Positions 48,532-60,159 of a DNA stretch of 64,000 nucleotides are shown one piece after another. The stretch is from positions 14,103,641 to 14,167,640 of the forward strand of contig NC_052670.1 in assembly GCF_016802725.1 (NCBI RefSeq), read 5' to 3'. The stretch is from Solenopsis invicta. Taxonomy: Eukaryota; Arthropoda; Insecta; Hymenoptera; Formicidae. The position numbers were made by a program, and so were the translations under genes. The notes under the pieces are model-generated. The model was not told the origin of the DNA. It searched no databases and was given only the letters and a program-made list of their open reading frames with translations. Position 1 is the first letter of the stretch. Every line of letters begins with the position of its first letter.

Positions 48532-51015
48532 ATGGATCAGCACTGGATTATCGTTTATCTACTAGTAATAAGTGCACATTTATCGCATCAGGTAAAACAA
48601 CTTTTCTCTATTTACTAATGTATATTTTCAATAATAATAAAGATATTATTTTGTTTATGAGAAAATGGAGCCATAAATTTTATAAATTACTCTATAATTT
48701 ATAATTTATAACTCTTAAATTTTATAAGTTATTCTACATACCCATATTTTATTACAGAGATCAACACCAAATACAACAACTTACAGAGCAGCTGTAGCAG
48801 AGTATCCTCCAAAATATTTAACGAACAGCAGTGAAACTTTGAAAGTAAATTCTGATGCGTATGTCAGACTTATTGCAGAAGCAGCTGGTAATGTAAGTAT
48901 CTTTAAAAGAAAATTTTATTTTTAGTGTTTCATGGACTATGTTGTATACGAATTAGTGTATTTTTACTAATATGTTACGAAAATTACATAAAGCATATAA
49001 ATTATTTTTAGAAAGCTGATATAATTGTTTTTCCTGAAGATGGTTTGACAACAATTCCTTTACCAATAAGAGAAGAAATGGGAGATTGGACAACAGTTAT
49101 TCCCAGTGCCTCGGACAATTACACACCTTGTAATCAAAATACTGTTGAAGTCAGCGAGGTACGTATTTAGTATATAAATTGTACATTTTTTTATTTTTTG
49201 AGAAATAAATAACACATTGCATTTTTTTCAAAAAGAATTGTGATTACAATCGATACAACTAGAATTTATTTTGAAAAAATGTAATATAGTGTTTATTTCG
49301 CAAAAAATTCTACGATTGTATCGATGAATGTATCAACGAGTCTAAGTTGTGATTGCAATTAACCACATTTTATAACGAAATCATATTTATAATTTTCAAT
49401 ACTGATTTTGAAAATTACTAAGATCTTCTTCCTGAGATGAGAAGTTGCTCATTTTTAGTAAACTAAATATGTTTAATCATATTATTTAACACAAATATTT
49501 TTATCTACAGACACTGAGAAAAATATCATGTGCTGCAAGTAATAATGAAATTTATGTGGTAATCAATATTGCTGAAAAAGCAGCTTGCACTGTCGAACCT
49601 TGCCCAAAAGATAAAGTATTCTATTACAATAGCAACGTTGTATTCGATCGCACAGGAAAAATTATTGCCAAGTATCTAGCTTTTCTAACTAATCATTATT
49701 ACTGCAAGATATACTTTGCAATATTATATGTAAATTATTTAATTACATTTTATAGGTATCGCAAAACAAATCTTTTTGGAGAATACCAGTTTAATGTAAC
49801 AGCAGTGCCAGAAGTAGTGAGCTTTGATACTGATTTTGGAGTAAAATTTGGAACTTTTATATGTTTTGATATTTTATTCCGCGAACCCGCGTTAAATTTG
49901 ACAAGAGATCATCAAGTTACTGACATTGTATTTCCTACAGCATGGTTTTCTGAGGCACCATTCTTAACAGGTAAACAAAGTGCAGCAGAATTTTATCCCT
50001 TTCAAAGCTTTATCAAAATATATGTACTTATTAATTATTCTAGGTGTACAAACGCAAGCAGGATGGTCCTTTGCTGAAGACGTAAACCTTTTAGCTTCGG
50101 GCTATAACAGACCTGGCTCTGGCAATGCTGGTAGTGGAATTTACTTAGGTGCGTAAAATTACATTTTATATTTTAAATATTGTTTATAATGAAAGTTTTC
50201 TACTGTTCAAATATACATCTGAAATAACATTTCATGCAGGTCGTAAAGGAGTCGGTATTGCAATAATGCCTATAACTACGCACGAGAAATTATTGATATA
50301 TGAAGTACCCAAAATAAAGCATAGAACTAAATATAATAAAAACCACGATCATTCAGAAGATCAAGAACAAAAAGCTGACCATTACAATGGAATGGAACAT
50401 ATACACGATGAATTACGAAAGCGGGAAGTCAACACAATGATGGTTAATGATAAAATATTATTGTTACACGACAATATTCACGCCTTTGAAACATTTGCCT
50501 TAGAAGAAAGTACCAAGAAATCAATCTGCCAGAATGGCTTCTGCTGCGAATTTAAAGTAGAAGTAGTAAAAATAGATCCAAGTACAAAATATCGTTTGGT
50601 AGTTTTTAATGGTATTCGTCTTTATGGTACCGTTAAAGCTGGTGTACGTGCATGCGGCATAATTCAATGCTCGAATGACTCTGTTTCGTCATGCGGTTCC
50701 GTGGAACAATCGAAAATGGTATTCAACAATATTGAAATTGCGGCAACATTCCACGATTATAAAAACAGTTTAATTATGCCCTCTACATTAAATCCAAATT
50801 TACTTCCACTCAAAAATTGGATATTTAATGAACATGCTCACGATGATCATGTGCACGTTAACATGATCTCAAATAACAATATAAGCAATTTAATAACATT
50901 TGGAATATATTCAAGAGACTTTAATAAAAACAATGCAAATAGGACATCCTTTTATACTATTAATTATGTCATAGCATTATTAGTGACTTTAGTATCAAGA
51001 TTGCAATTTATATAG
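48532..51015 (+). CDS. Vanin-like amidohydrolase V5, with C-terminal hydrophobic tail
   Basis: Coding exons: 48532-48591, 48758-48892, 49012-49158, 49511-49671, 49756-49970, 50044-50148, 50240-51015. The model encodes 532 residues, the longest of the five. It has a signal peptide (1-20) and triad Glu74 (VFPEDGLTT), Lys171 (KYRKTNLF) and Cys204 (FICFDILFREP). A charged Lys/Glu/His-rich segment lies near residues 299-340. Only this copy continues into a hydrophobic C-terminus (YVIALLVTLVSRLQFI) after Asn/Thr-rich residues. That fits a GPI-anchor signal as in vertebrate vanins, though the tail contains an Arg and is short. It may represent the ancestral form of the array. Confidence 0.93.
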
Positions 51016-52527
51016 TTACATGTGGAATGCGTTTTCATATACGTGTAAATGCATCTATACATTTTATACGGCATATTTTTCAGAAATTACTTTCTATTTC
51101 CATTTATTTATTTTATTTTCAAAAAATAATTCAAGAATTTTTTTCCTAAATATTTTCAATACAAAACAAATAGAAAATGAGATTAAAAGTTTAAATCGGC
51201 ATCTTTTTTTTTGTTAATCCCATTATTATAGGATGTGTGTAAATATAGACGATTTTTTCAATATTATATGTAATGTTATATTTTTGAGAATTGTATACAA
51301 ATATAATATATTAGAATTTGATGGTACTAATCTTCGTAATATTACTAATATTTATAAAATTATTTAAATTAATGGTTATGTTCCGAAATTCACTGCCAGT
51401 ACTAAAAATCTATAATCTACGTTATAAATATTATAAATTTTTAGTATTCTAAGTAAATAATGGAACACGCCGATATATAGCGATTAATTAGTGATATTGA
51501 CAATTGAAGTGAGAAAATGTATGAATTTTGGGAAACTTCAGATCTTACATGCGTGTGCCAAATATTTTACAACGATTTAATAATAAATACTTATGTCGAA
51601 TATGTTTTATTATTAATAAAAATGTTTTTAAGAAAATATATACTCCATGCTTTTGTTGCAAATTACAATAAACGCCTCTCTTGTCTCCTGAAATTAGATT
51701 CGATTAACTGTAAGTATTTATATGAAAAATAAAATCTGTCTCATGTAATTTATCTCAAAAAAGTTCAAAATATCTGTTGAAATATAAGTATTCATTTTTA
51801 AATTATATTCACAGAATTAAAAATAAAACACAATATGAGAAGAGATTATCATATCTCTCGATTAATTGATCTTACCAGTCTCTGATTATTTATCAATTAT
51901 ATATGTAATTTAGACAGTCTGATCCATAATTAAATCATAAATCGATAATTATTACACAATGATATTTACAAGCAATAATAGATTCCTAGATAGATTTTAA
52001 AAATGATAAAAATAATTGCAAGAATGTAAAGTAACGATTTAAAATAATTAACGCTATTACTCGTTACTTTTGTAATAATTTTTTATAATTTGATAATAAT
52101 GTTACAATTTTCCATAATAGTAATGATAAGACCAGGATTGGAATAATCACTTTTGACAATCAACTCGTTATCGTTATGCGTTACTCATTGAAAAATACTA
52201 ACTTGTAACTTTACTCGTTACATAACGAGTCAACTAACGAGTTACTTTTTTTAAATAAGTAATACATAATAACAACAAGTAACTTGTTAATATAATAGTG
52301 ATGGTTCTCCAATCTTAGCGTTATTATTATCTACTATTATGAAAAATTGTAACGTCATTACAAAACCGTTATTATAAAAAAAATAGCGATAAATTAACAA
52401 TAAAATAATGATAAAGTAACGACTTCCCATCCCTGGGTAATCGATAATGATAGACCAAAAAATCAGTTTTACACATCTACCTTTCATGAATAATAATGCC
52501 AATTATTTTTGCGTTATTTCGATACAG
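51016..52527. other. Spacer between V5 and the Rieske gene
   Basis: Positions to about 51,740 resemble the V1 3' flank. Positions about 52,000-52,440 are rich in GTTACT/AGTAACG/ACGAGTTAC words in both orientations, typical of a foldback repeat. No first exon for the Rieske gene could be identified here. Confidence 0.5.
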
Positions 52528-55500
52528 ATTTTAAGATATTACATAGATTCGCCTATACTGATATACCGAAACCCAACTTTGATGAATATCGAAGAAAATC
52601 CAATGCTGAACTATTAGCTACGAAAAGTGCCGACGAACGAAAAGCGCTGAGAAGTGTTGTCTCTTTTGGTAATAATTGAAAAAAATTAGTCATAGCTTCT
52701 GTTTTATTTATCGATATTTTGTATTATCAAAACCTGTCTCTTATGATATGACAAAAGGACATTTTTCTATAGAATTTTCAGTTAAGTGAGACATATGTAT
52801 GATTAAATGTAATTTTTAGTTGGTTGCGTGGCTGGATTGTACGGTTTTAAATCACACTTATTGCATTACATATACTTCATGATGCCTTCGCGAGATATCT
52901 TGGCGGAAGCTCAACTGGAAGTAAAATTGGACGGTATACCAGAGGGGAAAGTATTGGTCGTCAAATGGCGCGGCAAACCTGTTTTTGTCTACCACCGGTA
53001 AGAAAATCAGTACATACTAATAATTAGGAGAAAGTGAAGTAAAACAAATGGATACAAGTATCACACAATCTCCATTACAAACGGTCTGGCTGCTAGATTT
53101 TTTGCTAAGTAACACTGTCATCGAATAAATATAATAAAGTTAACTTTTTTTTTCAATCTTTACAAGCTGAATTAATATCCCACGAATTTATCTTGTATAT
53201 TTCATTTCTTTTTATATACATATATATCGATAGTAAGAAATATGGTCATTCTTGCTTAAAATTAGATCTATTTTACTAAATACTTTACTGGTAAAAAATA
53301 TATTCTCTTCTATCTCATAAAATTCCCAAGTAGCAACGTTGCTGCTGGCAAGTTGCTCGTAATCATGTCATGTATCGCTATTAGAATTGCAGCAACTATG
53401 TAAGTATTTGTTTGCAAATTAATGTCTCCATGATATGACAACTTTGGATAACAATTTACCAACAACTTTGCCGGAAACTTTACAATCGTCATCAAATTTG
53501 TGCTGTTGCCATTATGACCGATATTTATAGTTGATTCTTATTTCAAGACTGTCTTAAGCAATACTTAAGATGTTAATATGGTTCTCTGATTGATTGATAA
53601 TATCTTGAGATGATACTTATTAAGACGGTCTTAAATATAAGATTCGACTATAAATACTGGCTTTTGGAACATTTATAAAATTACACAATGCTGTTATATA
53701 ATTACCGTCAACGTGAAGTAATTTGATGCTGTTGTCTAATATCAAACTACAGGTAATATGTATAAGTATAAGATGTTTAAGTTGAATAAAGCCCAGCTTC
53801 AAATAAGATCTACTTAAAACTCTCTTAAAAACATACACACATTTTAAATTTACAGTATAAGATTAAAAAATGTGTTAAGTAAATAAAAAAAAGGATAGGT
53901 AATTAAAACTAGCAACAATGCGTTTGTTCAATAGTACATGAGTCATTTTTATGAGAAATCGCTGCAAAGTAAATTTATTAAGTAAATAAATATTTTTTCT
54001 TGTTTACAATTAAAATTAAGAATATTCTATTATGGTTATTATAACATATTATACTGTTATTCAACTTTTTAACTACAGAAAATATTTATATATGTATATT
54101 TTTTTACACAACACACTCATTAAATAAGACCCACTCATGATTATTATTATATGTTTGTTATGTGCGAGGTTTATAACAGAGAATAACAATTTTCATTTAT
54201 TGCTAACTATTGAGAAACTAGAATTATATTTAAATGCTACATATCCAAAAATTTAAAGATTAATTAAAGACAAAATTAGAGATTATGTTTAACAGTTAAG
54301 TATAACTTTAAGGCATTTTATTTTTGTAATGAATAATCATTTTAAAGCTGATTAAAAAAAAATTGTTTTACGTAAATAAAGTTTTGCTCCAATATATATT
54401 TATATTTATTGTAACAAATAATGTTTAATTCATTCATTATTTTTAATTTATTTTTTATTCGGATCTTATTATATTCATAAACATATAATACGTCTCAGTG
54501 TCAGAATTAAAAAAATTTTTTTGTTTGTTTACAAATATTCTACATAAATAGATATATTTTTTTGTGAGTAATTAAAATAATGATTTTAGTCTCACTTATC
54601 TTATTAGTTTATTTCAATATTCTCCTAAATAAAGTCATAAAAAATTAATGAAGCTGATTTTATTCGGCTCAAGTTCTTTGTATATTATGTTACTTGCTTC
54701 AGATATATTCGAAAATGTTAAAGACAGATATAAAGCAAGTTGCCAGCAGCATAATCAACCAAAAATGTGCTTAATTTTGCTCAGACATGCTTTGTTACCA
54801 CACACACATTAAGAATTTTTATATTTTAAATCTATGATAATTTTATAAAAAAAATTTTGAACCTGTCCAGATTTTATAAATTTTCCTTGAAAATTATAGA
54901 ATAAGACATCTCAGAACATTTTAAACTTGATACATGTATACATATAAAAAACTTACAAAATCTGCAGGTTTTCTCAGCATTTCTAAAAAGTTTGATTTGT
55001 ATAAAAAAAAACTAAAAAATTTTCTAAAATGTTCTAAAATTAAATAGAAATTAAACAATTTATCAACATTCTAAGAAATTATATGAAAATCTGTAAGAGA
55101 TTTTTGCAAACCACATTTTGTAAGATTTTTCTACATAAAAAAAATATATGATACAAAAATAATAAATTCTTTAAGTAACATGTTTATTTTAAAAGCAAAT
55201 TTCCGCTAATTGAAGGATAATCATTTCATCCCTGACGCGGCTAATATCTTGCAGGACACAATCGATCATCGAGCAAGAGAGAGCGGTGCCCCTGTCAGAA
55301 CTACGCGATCCGGAAACGGACGACGACAGGATAAAGAAGTCGGAATGGCTGGTGGTGCTGGGTATCTGCACGCACTTGGGTTGCGTGCCGATTCCGAATG
55401 CCGGCATTATACGAGGCGGTTTCTTTTGCCCTTGTCACGGCTCGCACTTTGACGCTGCCGGTCGCATACGGAAGGGACCAGCGATGACCAATTTGGAGAT

Positions 55501-55546
55501 CCCCAAGTACACATTCGTAAACGACCACAGTATCATTATTGGGTGA
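52528..55546 (+). CDS. RFeSP: Rieske iron-sulphur protein of complex III, 5' end not found
   Basis: Exons seen: 52528-52668, 52820-52997, 55255-55546; splice phases agree. They encode about 202 residues, close to the length of the mature protein. In order: TDIP...YRRKS near the start, an N-terminal membrane segment (GCVAGLYGF...), the KLDGIPEGK and KWRGKPVFVYHR region, then the [2Fe-2S] ligand boxes CTHLGC and CPCHGSH, both complete. The protein transfers electrons from ubiquinol to cytochrome c1 in the inner mitochondrial membrane. The upstream exon with the start codon and targeting sequence is missing: an in-frame stop precedes 52,528 and an acceptor (GATACAG) abuts it. The hinge (MMPSRDILA) and the Pro loop (GPAM instead of GPAP) differ from the usual strongly conserved sequences, so this may be a diverged paralogue. 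Confidence 0.88.
52998..55254. other. 2.26 kb intron of the Rieske gene
   Basis: AT-rich. No coding sequence or recognisable RNA was seen. Confidence 0.6.
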
Positions 55547-55666
55547 TGCGTTTTCTGATCTTCCGAATCAAAACGTATTAGTATATTAAATAATAAGCTC
55601 GCCGTATATAATTTACATGTTACAGCACAAGTTTCTGTACTTTCGTTTGAATTTCACATGATTATA

Positions 55667-55814
55667 CAGGGTGATTATTAATGAATGTTCTCACTTTTTA
55701 CCATCGGAGCATGATTTACCGACGGATATGTATTTCTAACATATTATTATATGAAAAATTACAAATATGTGCTCCGATGGTAAAAAGTGGGAACATTCAT
55801 TAATAATCACCCTG
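55667..55814. mobile_element. 148 bp MITE with TA duplication
   Basis: The inverted arms, about 45 bp each, begin CAGGGTGATTATTAATGAAT. The element is flanked by TA on both sides (55,665-55,666 and 55,815-55,816). It is non-coding and fits Tc1/mariner-type mobilisation. Confidence 0.85.
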
Positions 55815-56723
55815 TACATATAAACGGAATTTTTAACTTCCGACGTTATGCTAAAGTTAACGTAATGTATTTTCTTTTAAAACAATGCCCTAAACTATCA
55901 TAATTGTTATTCAAAATTACCACTTATTTGTTATTTCTTACATCGATATATTATTATTATTTTCATTGTAATATAAGGTGTGTTGGCATTTAAGATTTTT
56001 TTAGTTTAATTAGTGTATACAAACCTTTAATAAAATAAACAACTAAATTAGATAAAATAGAAAACTTTTGTACCAATCTGATATATTCAGTTTTAATATA
56101 TTTTAACATACAGATTTTCAATATTATTTTAATTTAGTTTGTGATGTTTTTAATGTTTTATAGATTAAATCAGTGCTGTCAAAAATTTTGTAATTGTTAA
56201 CATTGGCCTGATGTGTGTGTCTGTTCACATCTGTTCCTTTTTCTCCTTCTTTTTTAACACAGACAGAAATCCTAACATCATACTTCATCCAGGAGATGTT
56301 CCAGGGACGTCCCTGAAAGATCTGTACTGTATGAAAAAAGAAAAGCAATAAATACAAACGCCGACATATCAAGTTAGTGCCTAAAATTACGTAGATTAAA
56401 ATATAACAACTATACGTAATAAACAATTTACTGTTAAATTGTGATAATAAAGTAAAAAATATATAACTTTTATATTTTACAAGATAATATTGATCAATAT
56501 TATTATTGTTATTTTTGTTACGTTTGCAATCGAGTAAATTAAAAAACTCCATCAAGATGTTAAAAATGCTTAAGACAAATGATGACCGTAACTCACTGTC
56601 AAAAACGGTGAAACTTAGATGTATCTGTTGCATGCAACGCGGCAACAGTTTGAACAACATTAATTATCATTTTCATGTAAATTTGCTCATTTCAAGATGT
56701 AATATAACTAAAAATAATCACAA
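55815..56723. other. Spacer between the Rieske gene and ionotropic receptor A (tail to tail)
   Basis: AT-rich. It contains an open minus-strand frame of 178 codons (56,124-56,660) that overlaps no family and has Asn/Lys runs, judged spurious. The Rieske gene and receptor A converge here. Confidence 0.5.
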
Positions 56724-59700
56724 TTACTTTAATTTACAAACAAATACAATTTTTTCTATCAGGAGAATAATAGAAGCAATAATCGCTCCACAGCACATCA
56801 CTGCAATTATTAAAGAAACTTGATATATTTCAATTGGTTGTGGTGCAGTATCATCGTAATTTTGTTTAATTCCGTTTTTCAACCAACGATTTTTTAACAG
56901 TCTCAGCAGCCCAACTTCCATTAATTTAAGTAACCTGTTTAAGAAAATTATTTATTAATACACGAAATTATTATCTAAAGCTGAATATACACTTAACAAA
57001 CACCAAATGAACAGATACGCAAGCGTTTATCATTATCATTCAACTCCTACATGTGCTAAAGGGAATGCAAACCCTCTAAATCACGTAGAGTGAAAAATCA
57101 CTCGTAAAATTGCACAAGCTCAATTTTCATTCTACAGGAGTGAATTTACTAGATAGTATACACTATTTAGAATATTTTATTTTATATTGATATTGTTTTA
57201 CCCAAGATCGATTGTTCTTTTATATTTGAAATTCCTCACAATTCCAGAGACTACCCCTGCTTTACTAAAAGAATCTCCAATATTAATCAAACGACATAGA
57301 ATATCCCCATTCACTTTATACATTTTATCCGATTGAAATATGGCATATTTCTTTTTCTTCGAGAAACATGCCATTTTATGAATGTCCTCGATTGTTGATG
57401 CTATACTTAAACGTTTCATTTTCCTTGCTTCTGGAATTGGATCCTTCATGCTTCTCTATAACATATAAATGTCAAGCAGTAAGACATTTAAATTTGTACA
57501 AAGCTTAAATGCTTGAATACTTTTATATACACAAAATAATATGAGAAGGAATATATTACTTAGAAAAGTATACAAGAATATGTACACATAATATTCTTAT
57601 ACTATACATACATAGGTATAAATTATTTTGTCTTCTAATTAATAAATTATGTCAATATATTATATATACCATAAATATAGTTGCTGGCGTTGTATTCTTC
57701 AGAGTTATAACGTCGTATTTAGTATTAGCTACTAAAGAACTAAAACTATCAAATGGTGGCACGAAAATACTTTTCGATATGTGAACAAATAAAAAAATAC
57801 CAAATAACATAAATATTATATAACAAAACAGTCCCAGTGATACTTCTAATATCCTCGATTTTCCTTTAAGATACTGGGGAATATAACCTATTGCAATTAT
57901 CCAAATTAATGACTTATTATTGATAAGTATTATAAAATATTATTTTAACTCGAGATTAATATATTTATATATTTTTTTATATATATTTATTAACTAGTAA
58001 TATATATAGGAAATTGTGGAGTATTCCAAACGTAACACAGGTCTAAAATAATTTTGTTGGACCCCAACAAAATAATAATTTAGAACGCTCAAGTTAATTT
58101 CTAAAATCTTAAAACATTTTACAACAAGCGTTATCAAGCTTGAACGTTCTTCATAATTATTTTGATAACAAAATTATTTTCTTATCTGCACATCTAGTCA
58201 AATTTTTAGATATTTCAACAAAACCATTCTTTCTGTGTATTTGATTTTATCGCGATATAAATATTTGTCTTAGAGCTTACAGTAAAATTCTATTTCTTAA
58301 TAAAAACAAATAAAATCTTGTTTATTTTTCTCATTTATACCTACCTTGATTACAAATATTTCCAAAGTTATAAAATAAATGCTCGCCAAAAGACACATTT
58401 TTATATTTATCTTTATTTTGTCTAAAAATATTTTGTATCAAAAAAGTGCATAAACTCAGTAGTATATACATAATCAATATAATGCACCATACATTCAAAG
58501 AGAATACTTTTACCATCCATATATTTTCATTTACTATTTCTGGACGAATGTATAACTGATATCTATAAAATTATTTTAGCATTATCACACAACTATCTGT
58601 GGTTTAATTTAATTGTAATTGATTCTTTATACTGACAATGAGATTTAAATAAATGTTAAATCTAATAGTATTTAAAAAATTTTCATGAAGTAAGCTGACC
58701 TATCCATCCAAAAAGGTATTGTAAAATCGGCAGCCGCAAGTCGCGCTGGATACATTTCTAGCTTTGGTATGGCGATGGTTTCGTTGCGAAAAATAATACC
58801 TAATAATCCTTCGTAAGTCAAGAATTCATTGTTTTCTGTTAAAACGGATTTGCCCAAACCGTCTACGTTTGCTCTCACTGGCTGCAATCTAAAAATATGA
58901 AAAATCTTTTCGTTACTTCAATATTATATTGATGTTTGATCTCGTACAAATGTAACAATTTGATCTTATAAAGTGGTTTGTGCAGTCTTACGTAAAATTC
59001 AGAGATTCGGAAAGTAGATTCCACATTTCTCCGCAGAGTCCTGTAACTTTTGTATTATTATCATAAAACTGAAAAAAATGAGGCTCCTAAAATTTATAAT
59101 TAACGAAGTTATTATCTATCTAACTCATCAATTTATAATACTTAATATGCTGTTATTTAGTAAGTAACATTTAATTAATGTTATTTACTAAATAACAGCA
59201 TATTAAGTATTATCTTCTCAATGTAAAAACAGATATATTTCCTGTTTTCATTCATCATATTTATAATCATTAAGAGATCGTATGCTTAGTAAAAAGTTTT
59301 TTGTATATAATTATATATGTATAGTTATACATATATGTATAATTATATATCAAATATGTCCGTATACATATATTATAATATATATAATAATATACAATTA
59401 TATAACTATATATTTTATAATTATATAGAATTATATGTATATAATTATGCATAATTATACATATATAATTGTATGTAATTTTATATAAAAATTATGCATA
59501 ATTTTATTTTGACATATACTATATTTACATATAGTTAATATATAATTACATATAACTATATATTTACATATAAATATAAATAAAGATTTTTTCTCGGGTG
59601 TATATAATTATAATTTAAAATATTGTTTTTATTATTAATTAATTATGTCAAATATATAATTTTGTCATAGTTTATTCTAATTTTATTTTATATACTTATA

Positions 59701-60159
59701 TAATACTTAAGACAAGTTTAAAAGTTTAAAACTTCACAATTTTTAATATTATTAAAAAAATTAGAGAAAATATACATAAAAATAAATCTTTTGTTTATCT
59801 TAAATATTTAACAAATATGTTATTAAATATGTTTAAATATATAATCTCTACATTTTTCATAATACAAATTTTTAAATATAAATTAACGCACTTTTTTTAA
59901 TTAAGAAAATGTTAATAAGTTTTGAAAATATATATAAATCTGAATACTTCATAAATCAAAATGATATCCAAGAATAATCATCGAATATTTTATAAGAACG
60001 TACCTGGATAGATGTTAAAGTCAAATTTTGTAGTTGAAAATTGTGGGTCTCGATTGCTCGACTCTGTCTGAGGCGTTCTTGTTGCATCATAGCATAACTC
60101 GGCACGCTGGAAATTGGCACGAATGTCTTCAGCATTTTATTCCAAATCACACCATTCAT
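56724..60159 (-). CDS. Ionotropic receptor A (iGluR-related chemoreceptor), N-terminus uncertain
   Basis: Exons in coding order: 60159-60004, 59068-58992, 58888-58700, 58562-58345, 57887-57670, 57455-57202, 56934-56724; the joined frame is open and gives 440 residues. The S1 ligand-binding half includes ARLAAADFTIPFW, with the Arg five residues before DF that binds the ligand carboxylate in glutamate receptors, then YIRPE. TM1 is VWCIILIMYILLSLCTFLI, followed by the pore region (GEHLFYNFGNICNQG). TM2 is LGLFCYIIFMLFGIFLFV. The S2 half follows, and the last TM is SLIIAVMCCGAIIASIILLI. The tail is short, as in insect IRs. The amino-terminal region is short for an IR; a frame upstream of the ATG reads on for about 16 codons to a stop, so earlier exons may be missing. 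IR75-like resemblance is possible but not certain. Confidence 0.82.
59135..59213. repeat. 79 bp palindrome in intron 1 of receptor A
   Basis: ATAATACTTAATATGCTGTT is mirrored by AACAGCATATTAAGTATTAT. The arms are about 38 nt with one or two mismatches around a TTAATTAA centre. Confidence 0.8.
59220..60003. other. AT-rich simple-sequence tract in receptor A intron 1
   Basis: Dominated by ATATAT/TATAATTATATA words from about 59,290 to 59,590. No gene content. Assembly and read alignment are likely to be unreliable here. Confidence 0.7.

Noticed and set aside
55210..55528. Overlapping ORFs on both strands of the last Rieske exon
   Set aside because: They are shadows; only the frame with CTHLGC and CPCHGSH is biologically sensible.
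56124..56660. 178-codon minus-strand ORF downstream of receptor A
   Set aside because: Low-complexity Asn/Lys/Phe-rich translation with no recognisable domain; after the receptor stop codon; likely chance in AT-rich DNA.
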